Source: JAFEDN01 sp963844565
GTDB lineage: Bacteria > Pseudomonadota > Gammaproteobacteria > Coxiellales > Coxiellaceae
Direction: 5' to 3'
Length of the DNA: 64,000 nucleotides
Assembly: GCA_963844565.1 (NCBI GenBank)
Contig: CAWJON010000001.1
Location: forward strand, 186,001 to 250,000
Numbering within the stretch: position 1 is the first letter of the stretch; every line of letters begins with the position of its first letter. The translations under genes and the position numbers were made by a program. Shown here piece after piece: positions 8,758 to 18,631 of this stretch. Under the pieces are notes generated by a model, which was not told the origin of the DNA, made no database searches, and saw only the letters and a list, made by a program, of their open reading frames with translations.

Positions 8758-9366
8758 ATGTTATATCTACGTCCTGCCCTTATACTTTTTATTTTACTGA
8801 GCATTTTAACTGGAATAGTTTATCCCCTGTTGGTAGCCGGCGTCGGTGGAGTTTTTTTCCCTCATCAAGTGGCGGGAAGCCTGCTTAAAGCCGACGGCCA
8901 AGTTATTGGTTCTAAATTAATCGGCCAAAACTTTACCAGTCCTGGATATTTCTGGGGCAGACCCTCGGCTACCTCAGATTTTCCTTACAATCCTTTAAAC
9001 TCACAAGGCTCAAATCTAGGTCCGTTAAATCCCGAATTGACTAAAGAAGTGAGTGCACGCATACAAAATTTAAAAAAATTTAATACCAACTCCGCGCTTG
9101 TTCCAGTGGACCTTGTCACCACTTCCGCCAGCGGACTCGACCCTGAAATAAGCCCAGCAGCCGCCTTGTATCAAGTGGATCGAATTGCTCAACTTCGCGG
9201 AGTACCTGAAGAAAAAATTCGTCAATTGATCGAAGCCCACATCCAAAATCGTCAGTTTGGTTTTTTAGGCGAGGAGCGGGTTAATGTGTTGCAATTGAAT
9301 TTAAATTTAGATCATTTTTATCCACGCAAGGTTAGTTATGGAAGAAAGACGACCAAACCCCGATGA
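8758..9366 (+). CDS. kdpC: Potassium-transporting ATPase subunit C
   Basis: KdpC anchors and assists the pump with one N-terminal membrane helix and a periplasmic domain. The 202-residue protein has the family signatures GSKLIGQNFTSPGYFWGRPSA near residue 48 (as GSKLIGQ...FWGRPSA), then SNLGPLNPEL near 85 and TTSASGLDPEISPAAA near 125. ATG 8758 is preferred over ATG 8731 because TAGGAT (8747-8752) precedes it and the hydrophobic helix then follows directly. The 3' end overlaps kdpD by 29 bases in another frame. Confidence 0.95.
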   Translation: MLYLRPALILFILLSILTGIVYPLLVAGVGGVFFPHQVAGSLLKADGQVIGSKLIGQNFTSPGYFWGRPSATSDFPYNPLNSQGSNLGPLNPELTKEVSARIQNLKKFNTNSALVPVDLVTTSASGLDPEISPAAALYQVDRIAQLRGVPEEKIRQLIEAHIQNRQFGFLGEERVNVLQLNLNLDHFYPRKVSYGRKTTKPR

Positions 9367-12040
9367 AATCTTAGGGAAAATTCAACAAAACCAAGCTAGA
9401 GAAAGGCGGGGACATTTAAAAATTTTTTTCGGAGCTTCAGCTGGTGTAGGTAAAACTTATGCCATGTTATCAGCAGCACATGCATTGCGGTCACAAAATA
9501 TAGATGTCGTAATTGGTTTAATCGAAACTCACGGGCGCTCTGAGACCGTGGAACTTATAAAAGGATTAGAAATCCTACCACAGAAAAAAATTGAGTATCG
9601 CAATAAAATTCTGAATGAGTTTGATTTGGATGCCGCTTTAAATCGCCACCCCTCCGTTATTTTAATTGATGAATTGGCTCATACCAACGTAAAGGGCTCG
9701 CGCCATACCAAACGTTGGCAAGATGTCGAAGAATTATTAAATGCTGGAATTGATGTATATACCACGGTTAATGTACAGCATTTAGAAAGTTTGAATGATG
9801 TCATTGGCAATATTACCGGCATTCGTGTTTTAGAGACCTTTCCCGATCAAGTATTTAATAATGCCGATGAAGTTAAACTAGTCGACTTACCTCCAGATGA
9901 ATTGCTGACTCGTTTGCATGAAGGCAAAGTTTATGTACCCGAGCAGATTAAACATGCCATCGATAATTTTTTCCGCAAAGGCAATCTTATTGCTTTACGG
10001 GAATTAGCCCTGCGGAGAATGGCTGACCGAGTAGACTCGCAAATGCGAGAATATCGCGATGAGCAAGCTATTGAACGTGTCTGGCAAGCAAAAGAACGAA
10101 TATTGGTTTGCGTGGGGCCGGAGGAAAGCAGTGAAAAAATCATCCGCAAAGCCTATCGTTTTGCGGCGAGTTTAAAGGCGGATTGGTTCGCCGTTTATGT
10201 AGAAACTCCTAACTTACAGAAATTATCCAAATTTAAACGCGATCAGATATTAAAAAATTTACGTCTTGCGCAAGAACTTGGGGCTGAAACCAATATTCTG
10301 GCTGGCACTGATTTGGCTGAGATCTTAATTAATTATGCCCGAAGTTATAACATCGGCAGAATCATCGTGGGAAAACCGCTGCGCTCCCGGATTTCTCGTT
10401 TATGGAGACCCACCTTATCCGAAACTCTTACTAATCAACAATCTGATATTGATATTTATATCATTGAAAGAACCTCGGAACCGACTCCAGATAAAACACA
10501 CCAAGTATCAGCCACCACGAGTTTAGAATTCGACTTGCCACCAAAAACTTATTGGAAAGGTTATCTGGCAGGCCTTATTGCCTGTGCCTTTGTCACTTTT
10601 ATCTCCCATTCGCTTATTAATTACCTCAGCATGTCCAATATCGCTATGTTGTATTTATTGGGCGTTGCTTTGATTGCATTTCGATTTGGACATGGCCCCA
10701 GTATTTTAACTTCTTTCATCAGCGTTGCGGCTTTTGAACTATTTTTCATTCCGCCCAAGTGGATTTTCCTTGTTTCTAATTCACAAAATTTAATTACCTT
10801 TGTCGTGATGCTGGCGGTGGCTTTAATTATTAGCAACTTAGCTTCAAACTTGCGTTTTCAAGTCCGCATTGCTACGCATCGTGAACGAAGAACCAGCGCA
10901 ACAAATGCTTTAAGTAAAGAATTAGCTGCTGCGCTTACGGCTACACAAATTGTTGAAGTCAGCACTCGGCATTTAAGTGCAGTTTTTCACGCTAAGGTTG
11001 CTTTATTATTTCCTGACGCCCATAACAAAATTCAACAACCCACCATAGGCCCAGATCCGACAATAGTCATACCTGCTTGCGATCGAGCCATCGCTCATTG
11101 GGTTTATGACAATAATCAACAGGCTGGCTTTGGCACACAAACCTTGCCGGCGAGCCCAGTTTTATATTTGCCTTTGCGTGCCCCAATGAGAACACGCGGG
11201 GTTTTAGCCATTGAACCTAACGAATTGCAACAAATTTTTTTACCTGAACAACAAAGATTGCTTGATACTTTCGCCGCACAAATCGCACTTTCCCTTGAAC
11301 ATTTACATTATGTAGAAGTAGCGCGCGATGTTTTATTAACCATCGAATCTGAAAAATTGAGAGATGCATTGCTCAACACGATTTCACATGCTCTTTATAC
11401 TCCTTTAACCATGATTATGGATGCCGCCAAAACTTTAATGCAGCCACAGGTTGAGGATACAACCATACGTCGGGATTTGATTGGTGTTATCTACGAAAGA
11501 TCGAAACGCATGAATGGTTTGATTATAAAGCTTATAGAGATGGCGCGTTTACAAACTGGAAAAATGGAATTAAATAAAAATTGGGTGTTAATTAGCGATA
11601 TCATTGATAAAGCCATCCTCACCTCTCAGATATATTTGAATGAAAAACGCCTGGAATTAAAGGTTCCAACCAATTTACCGTTAATTCATGCCGATCCGAT
11701 ACTTTTAGAGCGCGTTTTTTATCATCTTTTAGAAAATGCTGGACAATACACTCCGCCAGGAACCACTATTCAAATCAGCGCTTATCAAAGGAAAAATAGC
11801 ATCATTTGCACAATAATGGACAACGGACCTGGCCTACCGCAAGGAAAGGAAGAGAAAATATTTGAGAAATTTATCCGTGGAGAAGAAACTACAGAACCTA
11901 GCGTTGGTCTTGGACTTGCTCTTTGTCGAACTATTCTAGAAGCACATGGTGCTCAAATAAATGCAGAAAATCTCATTTCCGGTGGAGCGAAGTTTGAAAT
12001 AATATTACCCATAGAAAGCGCAATCTCCAGCCCAGCCTAA
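9338..12040 (+). CDS. kdpD: Osmosensitive K+ channel sensor histidine kinase KdpD
   Basis: A 900-residue membrane sensor. Domains in order: KdpD N-terminal domain with Walker-like GASAGVGKTYAM (about 30-41), a universal-stress-like domain (about 250-370), four clustered membrane helices (about 400-500), a GAF-like region, a HisKA dimerisation domain and a HATPase domain with ENAGQYTPPG and DNGPGLP boxes. The phospho-acceptor His 684 is present, but the usual HDLRTPL reads HALYTPL, so the acidic neighbour needed for efficient phosphotransfer and phosphatase activity and the Arg are both changed. No kdpE follows, although it normally does. The partner must lie elsewhere, or the kinase is impaired. 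Confidence 0.93.
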   Translation: MEERRPNPDEILGKIQQNQARERRGHLKIFFGASAGVGKTYAMLSAAHALRSQNIDVVIGLIETHGRSETVELIKGLEILPQKKIEYRNKILNEFDLDAALNRHPSVILIDELAHTNVKGSRHTKRWQDVEELLNAGIDVYTTVNVQHLESLNDVIGNITGIRVLETFPDQVFNNADEVKLVDLPPDELLTRLHEGKVYVPEQIKHAIDNFFRKGNLIALRELALRRMADRVDSQMREYRDEQAIERVWQAKERILVCVGPEESSEKIIRKAYRFAASLKADWFAVYVETPNLQKLSKFKRDQILKNLRLAQELGAETNILAGTDLAEILINYARSYNIGRIIVGKPLRSRISRLWRPTLSETLTNQQSDIDIYIIERTSEPTPDKTHQVSATTSLEFDLPPKTYWKGYLAGLIACAFVTFISHSLINYLSMSNIAMLYLLGVALIAFRFGHGPSILTSFISVAAFELFFIPPKWIFLVSNSQNLITFVVMLAVALIISNLASNLRFQVRIATHRERRTSATNALSKELAAALTATQIVEVSTRHLSAVFHAKVALLFPDAHNKIQQPTIGPDPTIVIPACDRAIAHWVYDNNQQAGFGTQTLPASPVLYLPLRAPMRTRGVLAIEPNELQQIFLPEQQRLLDTFAAQIALSLEHLHYVEVARDVLLTIESEKLRDALLNTISHALYTPLTMIMDAAKTLMQPQVEDTTIRRDLIGVIYERSKRMNGLIIKLIEMARLQTGKMELNKNWVLISDIIDKAILTSQIYLNEKRLELKVPTNLPLIHADPILLERVFYHLLENAGQYTPPGTTIQISAYQRKNSIICTIMDNGPGLPQGKEEKIFEKFIRGEETTEPSVGLGLALCRTILEAHGAQINAENLISGGAKFEIILPIESAISSPA

Positions 12041-12187
12041 TACCACATAACTCTACTGTTACGTATTTTTTCTGCTAAATTTAACGTTAGCTTTCTTTAT
12101 AAATTCATGATATGATCCCCCATCGATTTAAGAGTTACACCATTTCAATTCTGCAAATCAACTAACATCTTACTAAAGATAACTCAG

Positions 12188-12218
12188 AAAATACCTGTGC
12201 GTAAGCGTTGGGTATTTT
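12188..12218 (+). promoter_or_regulatory. Hairpin in the helicase leader, related to the multi-hairpin repeat
   Basis: AAAATACC (12188-12195) and GGTATTTT (12211-12218) form a perfect 8-bp stem with a loop containing GTGCGTAAGC. Read on the other strand, both stem and loop match the first hairpin of the dispersed repeats at 40899 and 47303. It lies 29 bases before the helicase start. It could act as an attenuator or cold-sensitive leader structure, as long leaders of cold-induced helicase mRNAs do, or be a remnant of the repeat. Confidence 0.45.
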
Positions 12219-12246
12219 AAACCCACTACTATGCTAAAGGTTTTTT

Positions 12247-13443
12247 ATGATTGATTTTTTAAATATTGGTCTTCCCGAAGAATTACTGCTTTCCTTAACC
12301 CGTATGCAATACCATACCCCTACGCCCATCCAAATCAGCGCTATTCCAACAGCTCTGGCGGGACGCGACATTTTAGGCTCCGCTCAAACTGGAACAGGCA
12401 AAACCGCTGCTTTTGGTATTCCATTGGTGGCAAACTTAATCCGCAATCCAGCTAGTTGCGCTTTAATTTTGACGCCTACCCGAGAGCTAGCTACCCAAGT
12501 TATGGAAGTCATGCGCAAACTAATTGGTGATTACAAAAAAATTCCATCAGCGCTACTTATTGGCGGTGATCCGATTGTTCGGCAATTTGCTCAATTGCGC
12601 GCGTGTCCTCGTTTGATTATTGGAACTCCTGGACGCGTGAACGATCATTTAAAAAGACAAACTCTTAAATTAAATGACTTTCAATATTTAGTTTTAGATG
12701 AAACCGATCGAATGTTAGATATGGGCTTTGGACTAGAGATTGATCGCATTATTCAATTTCTTCCCAAAACTCGACAAACATTAATGTTTTCAGCGACCTT
12801 ACCTAAAGAGATTATTCAACGTTCACAAAAATATCTTCTCAATCCTGAGCGTATCAAAGTGGGTGAAATTGGTTTGCCTGCAATCAACGTGAAACAAGAG
12901 GCGGTCTACACTTCGGCAGCCAATAAATATTTGGAATTACAAAATCAACTTGATAAGCGCCAAGGATCGATCATCGTTTTTGTAAAAACAAAACGTGGCT
13001 GCGAAATGCTCGCTGATAAATTAATCCGTGAAAATTTTGAAGCTTCCGCCATCCATGGAGATTTACGGCAACGACAAAGAGAACAAGTGATTCGCGGATT
13101 TCGAAATAAACAATATCGCATTCTGGTAGCAACTGATGTGGCTGCCCGAGGTTTAGATATTCCCCACATTGAACATGTCATCAATTATGATTTACCGCAA
13201 AGCCCAGAAGATTATGTCCATAGAATTGGTAGAACTGCGCGCGCTGGTAAGGAAGGCTCCGCTCTATGTTTAGTTGTCGGCGCTGAACGTAAAAAATGGG
13301 ATGATATCCAATCTTTTTTAAATAAAGACCCGAATGCAGAAATTTCAGAATCACCCAATTCAGGTAAAAAGTTTTCTTATAGAAACTCAAATTCTTCTCG
13401 CCGTCAACCGCGAAGGTCTTCAAGAAAAAGTTATCGAGAGTAA
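12247..13443 (+). CDS. DEAD-box ATP-dependent RNA helicase (RhlE/DeaD-like)
   Basis: A 398-residue cytoplasmic RNA helicase with two RecA domains and a basic, Ser/Arg-rich tail. Motifs in order: Q motif with PTPIQ, motif I AQTGTGKT near residue 48, PTRELA, TPGR, motif II written DETD (not DEAD), SATL for motif III, and ARGLD and HRIGRTARAG in domain 2. Thr in motif II is a tolerated variant but unusual. The family unwinds RNA in ribosome assembly and mRNA decay. The leader from the kdpD stop (about 200 bases) is structured. The exact orthology (rhlE, deaD or srmB) is not decided. Confidence 0.93.
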   Translation: MIDFLNIGLPEELLLSLTRMQYHTPTPIQISAIPTALAGRDILGSAQTGTGKTAAFGIPLVANLIRNPASCALILTPTRELATQVMEVMRKLIGDYKKIPSALLIGGDPIVRQFAQLRACPRLIIGTPGRVNDHLKRQTLKLNDFQYLVLDETDRMLDMGFGLEIDRIIQFLPKTRQTLMFSATLPKEIIQRSQKYLLNPERIKVGEIGLPAINVKQEAVYTSAANKYLELQNQLDKRQGSIIVFVKTKRGCEMLADKLIRENFEASAIHGDLRQRQREQVIRGFRNKQYRILVATDVAARGLDIPHIEHVINYDLPQSPEDYVHRIGRTARAGKEGSALCLVVGAERKKWDDIQSFLNKDPNAEISESPNSGKKFSYRNSNSSRRQPRRSSRKSYRE

Positions 13444-13509
13444 ATAATTAACAAACTTTTAAAAAGTAAAAATGAACACGAAAAGTATATTGGAGTGCCT
13501 TTAGTTCTC

Positions 13510-16500
13510 TCAAGACACTAACGATTTCGACTCAAGATTTTGGCCTTTTTTATTGAGATTCTGTAATCTTAGCTGAGTAGTTTGCTCTCGATTTTCTCGG
13601 TTTCCTGACACTTTGACTATGGGTTGCTCAGTCCAAAAAAGATATTTTTGAGTTGGTTTATTATCGTTTCGAAAAATAGTTGATTGAGATTTAATTTGAT
13701 GGAATTCCTGTTTTTGTGATTCAGACATTTTTTCATAAGTTTTAGTAATATCTTTGGATAAATCTTTAATGAAATCAGAAAATATTTCTGAAATTTTATC
13801 CAAATCACTAGTTAAAGACGGAAGTTCATCTCTCAAAGGGGAAATTAAATTGTTTAAAGTAATTTCACCTGAAAAAAAATTATTTCTTGTTTTTGCAAAT
13901 TGAGAAGAAAAAAATCGATTTCCCTTATTTTCAAGTGCTTCACTAAGATTCATTAATTTCTGAATAGGATCTTTATTTTCAACGCCAGACTTGTCATTAC
14001 TCAATAGATCAAATAAATTTTTAAATAGTGCAGAATTATAATTCAAAGTTATTTCAAAATTTTCTAAAAACTTCTCTAACTTAAAGAAAGCAGGTAAATA
14101 GTTAAATCGTATCGCCACCATATAGAATTTACAAATTTCAATACGAAAGATGCAAGATTGGAACGCTAAAAGGACTCTTGTTTCTTCATGTTTTGCTATT
14201 GTTGAGTATTCCATTAAAGTAATTTGAGCTTCATCTAATAATCGTATAGTATTCATACCCTTCATAAAAGTAGAAGGTAATTTACCCCCTAACCTTTTTT
14301 GGTTGCAACGACTAAGAAATGTATTGAAATCAATTAAATTGAGATCATTTGGCTTAATGATTTGACCATTTAATTTAAATCTATTCTCAGTAAAATAGGT
14401 TGCTTTTAAATATTTTATTCCCTGTTTATTAGCTTCAGATAGACAGGTTTGACACTGATCCATAACTTTATGCTCTTTACAATTATCGTGGAATGAGTTG
14501 TTTAAATATATCAGATGAAGGTATTTGTGGGCCATAATTTCTTGAGGATAGTATACTTCTTTCAAAATGCTTTCGGTTGAAGAGTAATGAGCTATGGGAC
14601 GTTCACGAATAGGGCATTTAAGGGCAGTATCAAATAGAGTCTTATATTCGGCTTGAATAGAAATTTTATCTTTTGGCGTTTGCTTTAATAGAAATTTAGC
14701 TTTTTTATAATAAAAATTTGATATAAGTACATAACCGTAATCTTCATGTAATAATGGATCAAAGTGGCCTTCTTTTATTTTAATAACCAATGCATCCACG
14801 TCAGTTATGAATTTATCATTTTGGCTTATGTCATTAATATTCATATAAAATTTGAGTATAGCTTGGTATAATAAAATATTCTTATCCAGAAATTTTTCTT
14901 CCAAAAGAATATTTATTATTAAGGAATCACGAGTATTATCGTCAATAGTGCTGATTTTTGATTTAAGAGTAATTTTTTCTTTGTTTATTTTGAAGTCAAT
15001 TGGATTGATTGCTTTTAAAAAGCATTCAATTAGAATTATAAATGATATTTTTATTTCTTCATGGCGGTTTTTTTTTGGAGAAATTTTTTCTAATATTTTT
15101 GGATAAGCATAAACCAAAAAAGGTTCATTATCTTCATTTTCTTTCTTAAAAATTATACTTTTAATATTATGAGAAAAAATCTCAATTTGATCCGATTGTA
15201 TTGAATCTTTAAAATGCCACAGTTGATACAATGGCAAAAAATATAATAAACTATTATTTCCAAACCTACAGAAATCCTCATAAGAAGAATTAAAATAATT
15301 AATAGCTTGTCTAAATAATTCAGCGCTACTCAGATATGTTAATTTTAAATTTTTGTCTTCGACTACTTGATCCATCTCTTCATGAATTTTTTTTGACATG
15401 GGAACGTTTTTATAGGCATACATAACACCTAGATAATATTTCAATAATCCACGACAAATTGATTCGTCTTCGGTAAGGCTGGATTTAATTAACAAGTGAC
15501 TTTCTAAAAATCTGAGATAACAAAAGGTTAACAGCGGTTTATTTTCTAGTTTCGATATTGCAAAATTCAGCAATTTATTAGGATCCTCCAAAGTTATTTC
15601 ACTCTCGGAAATTCCTTCTATTTCATTGATAATTTTAAACGCTTGGATAATTTCAGCGGGATTATTAACTCTCAGTAAATATCTAAATAAACATAATTTT
15701 ATATTCCTTTCTCGGAATCGATCGTCCATTTTCAAATCGAAATATTGATTTCTGAAATTATTAATCAGGTTGCTGTCTGACTTCGAGTCCATAAATGTGT
15801 GATCACGATACTCCGGTTTGTCTAAATCGGTTAAATTCATTTGCGATAGAAGTCTAGGTATGGCGCTTATTAAAGCAGATAAATTTTGTGAATCTTTATT
15901 AGAAATTGTCAATTTAAAACATAAATTTTTATCGATAAGTCTCAAGATGTTCAACGCAAAATTGCCACTTGCCTGGATTCCCCAAGCTGATTCGGTCTCT
16001 TGATACATAAACGCAATTTTGCAGGCTACATCTAATAAAGTTAAATTGATCAGTGAAAAGAAAACAGTAATCCGGGTATCTAGCTCAAAGGAAAATCTAC
16101 CTTTTTTTCCCTCCACATGAATTAAACCGCTAGAAACAAACACCGGGCACTCAAACTGAGTTTTTAGATAGAAGTCAAAACCCTGGCTGTTCAGATCAAC
16201 ACTAGCATCACATTGAAGCCCAAAAAAATCAATACAGGCATCTCCATGAAAACAAAATTTATTCAGCTCATTAGAATTAAATAAACACTCCCATCCGGGT
16301 ACTCGCAGATACATGACTGGTGCATCTAATTCGATAGGAGGTTTGTGATCAGGCGATATATAGTTGGATTTTCTAATTTTAATTTTCCCAAAAAATAAAT
16401 CAATAGGTTTGATACTGGCAATTAAAATCAATCCACTACGCAAATTCATATCGACCATAATAAAGCCATGAAAAATATCAGCAAGATTGACTTCACCAGC

Positions 16501-18489
16501 AACCTTCAAGGATGGTTCTAACAAATCGACGCAGCAAATTAATTGATTGTTTGTAGAGCCAAGCAGGTTTTTTAATTCGTCATAATTAGACTGGTTGATC
16601 GAATTGATAGTTTCTGGATCTTTAATAGGTCCAATATAAAATGGCAATAATTTATTTAGAAATTCCATCACTGTATTCCATTTCTGACGATCTTTAGCAT
16701 TGATTAATATTTTAAATAAATTTTCTAGACAAAGCGCAAATTCCAAATACATTTTGAATGATTTTATACTACCTGCAGTGATTCCAACTTCGAGCTTACC
16801 CGATTTTGAGTCTTTAAGCTCTGTTTCTTCAATCCTAAATTCAGCTTCAGTGCTTATACTAAGAGCAGGATCACTTTTAATCTTCGCGGATAATTTTTTA
16901 ATGATGACACCCAAAATTGCAATCTTGACGCCTAAATCAAATGAACCAGCAATAGAATTTTTACCAATGGCTAGACAACCTTTTAAGGCTTTGGTTAATC
17001 CTAGATGTAATTCAGAATTGAAATTTAATGCTGAATGATTAAAATTAAATTTTGAATTCTTCAATGTCAAGCCTAAAAAATTAATTTCCTGCGGAAGTTT
17101 AATATCTCCAACTATAAGCTCCCATTTTTCTTTTTTTGTAATTTCTAAAGGTAAATAAAATTGATTATCACCCAGAATAGATTTGATTTCTTTGATTTCA
17201 TGAAGAGGTATTTTAATAGCGCCTGAGAAAAGTTTAGCTTTAGTCGAATAATATAGTTTAACTTTAATTTGACTAATTATTGGCTGAATAAAATCTGGAA
17301 GAAGTTTTATTATTTCTGATAAATTACCTATATTTTCCTGATATTCAACTGTATAATGCCATTTTGAATCATCAGCCTTACTAGCCTGTATGGAGAAATT
17401 TTCGGTAAAAATCTCCATTTTATTTTCACTCAAGGTATAATTTAAATCAGATTTAAATTCAGGTTTAAAGTCTTTAATATTTATTTCTTTGATAAAATAT
17501 CCTATTAATTGATTAATATTTTCATTTTTAATTTTTCCTCGCGCGTAATTGGATGCAGTTTCATTATTCGACCAAGAAAAATCGGCGGCACATGGCCCTA
17601 TTATCAATTGACCTGAAATACTTATATTGATTTTGTGTGTTTGATCGGAACTATTGTCTATTTTGCAATGAATTCCTTTTAATACCACTGAGAACTTTTC
17701 ATCCAGAGAAAAAATATCAATATCATTAATATGGATTTCAAAGCTAAAAACTTTGTCGAATGGTGATATTTCTCCAGTAATTTTTGAAATTATCTGAGTT
17801 TTTGTGATTAACCATTCTGGTAATTCAACACCGGCAAATTCTTTAATAAAATTATCTAAAGTTTCAGTAGGTTTTTCACATTCACCTTTTAATACTAAAT
17901 TTTTGTCAAATAAAATCCCTTCTAAAGTTAAACCATGGTATTTTATTTTCATTCCCAGAAAAATCTTGGCATGGTCAGATAAAAATTCTGTTTTTAAACC
18001 TATCTCAAGTGAATCAATATTTATGCCGAAGATAGCGATTTTATTAATAAGAAATTTACTATAAAAATACGAAGAATTTCCTTCAATGTGAAGCCTTATG
18101 AATTTTATGCCTATAGAAGTATAAATGTCTATTATCGATTGCGGTAAAATTTCTTTTAAATTCAAATTCCAGTTAGCGTGCAGAATAGCTAATTTTGGCA
18201 AGGCAATTAGTTTATCTTCTTTTTTATAAATAAAAAAATCATAGCCAACTTTTTCTTCACTAAATTCAAGGATAGTGCCATCATCTCCTATTTCGTATGT
18301 CATAGGGAAGGCGTGAGATTTTATTTTTAAATTAGCATTAGGTAGCCATGTCTTTAAAAGGTTATCTAAGGGTGCTTGAAGACTTGAGGGGATTTTAAAT
18401 TCTTTCAAATCATCGATTGATGATAATGGTTTATTTGATAAACAAACACTATCTTTATTCTCTAATTTTTGAGACGAACTTGTAAGCAT
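13510..18489 (-). CDS. Giant two-part protein: beta-repeat N-half, helical C-half
   Basis: A 1659-residue protein with a good start (AAGGA before ATG 18489). Residues about 20-890 are a chain of alternating hydrophobic/polar beta strands with recurrent phrases of the type GLTLEGILFDKNLVLKGE, FGLQCDASVDL and GLIHVEGKKGRFSFELDTRI, separated by short helical insertions. This pattern resembles extended lipid-groove or DUF6603-like proteins, but the match is by eye. Residues about 890-1659 are helical and TPR-like, with a Cys/His cluster (CKEHKVMDQCQTC) near 1390. There is no signal peptide or membrane helix. Codons are AT-rich. Divergent from the coiled-coil gene at 18632. Function unknown; a secreted host-directed protein is a plausible inference. 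Confidence 0.8.
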   Translation of the reverse strand: MLTSSSQKLENKDSVCLSNKPLSSIDDLKEFKIPSSLQAPLDNLLKTWLPNANLKIKSHAFPMTYEIGDDGTILEFSEEKVGYDFFIYKKEDKLIALPKLAILHANWNLNLKEILPQSIIDIYTSIGIKFIRLHIEGNSSYFYSKFLINKIAIFGINIDSLEIGLKTEFLSDHAKIFLGMKIKYHGLTLEGILFDKNLVLKGECEKPTETLDNFIKEFAGVELPEWLITKTQIISKITGEISPFDKVFSFEIHINDIDIFSLDEKFSVVLKGIHCKIDNSSDQTHKINISISGQLIIGPCAADFSWSNNETASNYARGKIKNENINQLIGYFIKEINIKDFKPEFKSDLNYTLSENKMEIFTENFSIQASKADDSKWHYTVEYQENIGNLSEIIKLLPDFIQPIISQIKVKLYYSTKAKLFSGAIKIPLHEIKEIKSILGDNQFYLPLEITKKEKWELIVGDIKLPQEINFLGLTLKNSKFNFNHSALNFNSELHLGLTKALKGCLAIGKNSIAGSFDLGVKIAILGVIIKKLSAKIKSDPALSISTEAEFRIEETELKDSKSGKLEVGITAGSIKSFKMYLEFALCLENLFKILINAKDRQKWNTVMEFLNKLLPFYIGPIKDPETINSINQSNYDELKNLLGSTNNQLICCVDLLEPSLKVAGEVNLADIFHGFIMVDMNLRSGLILIASIKPIDLFFGKIKIRKSNYISPDHKPPIELDAPVMYLRVPGWECLFNSNELNKFCFHGDACIDFFGLQCDASVDLNSQGFDFYLKTQFECPVFVSSGLIHVEGKKGRFSFELDTRITVFFSLINLTLLDVACKIAFMYQETESAWGIQASGNFALNILRLIDKNLCFKLTISNKDSQNLSALISAIPRLLSQMNLTDLDKPEYRDHTFMDSKSDSNLINNFRNQYFDLKMDDRFRERNIKLCLFRYLLRVNNPAEIIQAFKIINEIEGISESEITLEDPNKLLNFAISKLENKPLLTFCYLRFLESHLLIKSSLTEDESICRGLLKYYLGVMYAYKNVPMSKKIHEEMDQVVEDKNLKLTYLSSAELFRQAINYFNSSYEDFCRFGNNSLLYFLPLYQLWHFKDSIQSDQIEIFSHNIKSIIFKKENEDNEPFLVYAYPKILEKISPKKNRHEEIKISFIILIECFLKAINPIDFKINKEKITLKSKISTIDDNTRDSLIINILLEEKFLDKNILLYQAILKFYMNINDISQNDKFITDVDALVIKIKEGHFDPLLHEDYGYVLISNFYYKKAKFLLKQTPKDKISIQAEYKTLFDTALKCPIRERPIAHYSSTESILKEVYYPQEIMAHKYLHLIYLNNSFHDNCKEHKVMDQCQTCLSEANKQGIKYLKATYFTENRFKLNGQIIKPNDLNLIDFNTFLSRCNQKRLGGKLPSTFMKGMNTIRLLDEAQITLMEYSTIAKHEETRVLLAFQSCIFRIEICKFYMVAIRFNYLPAFFKLEKFLENFEITLNYNSALFKNLFDLLSNDKSGVENKDPIQKLMNLSEALENKGNRFFSSQFAKTRNNFFSGEITLNNLISPLRDELPSLTSDLDKISEIFSDFIKDLSKDITKTYEKMSESQKQEFHQIKSQSTIFRNDNKPTQKYLFWTEQPIVKVSGNRENREQTTQLRLQNLNKKGQNLESKSLVS

Positions 18490-18529
18490 GGATTTTCCTT
18501 GTTAGCATTGTAGTTCCATGTAATCAGAA

Positions 18530-18544
18530 AAGATAATATATCTT
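18530..18544. promoter_or_regulatory. Dyad in the shared divergent promoter region
   Basis: AAGATA (18530-18535), ATA, TATCTT (18539-18544) is a perfect 6-bp dyad about midway in the 142-bp gap between the divergent giant genes at 18489 and 18632. It could be an operator controlling both. It is short and AT-rich, so chance is a real alternative. Confidence 0.2.
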
Positions 18545-18631
18545 AAAAAATAAAAATTATGTAGACTAGGATTGATCGCTAAAATTCATAGTCTTAGAAT
18601 TGCATTAGTAATGAATTTCCGAAGGATGGTT

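Noticed and set aside
10335..10526. Small plus-strand frame inside kdpD
   Set aside because: A shadow frame with no start signal and no protein-like conservation expected.
13510..18489. Firm DUF6603 assignment for the 1659-aa protein
   Set aside because: The strand pattern is similar by eye only; profile search would be required, so it is left as hypothetical.
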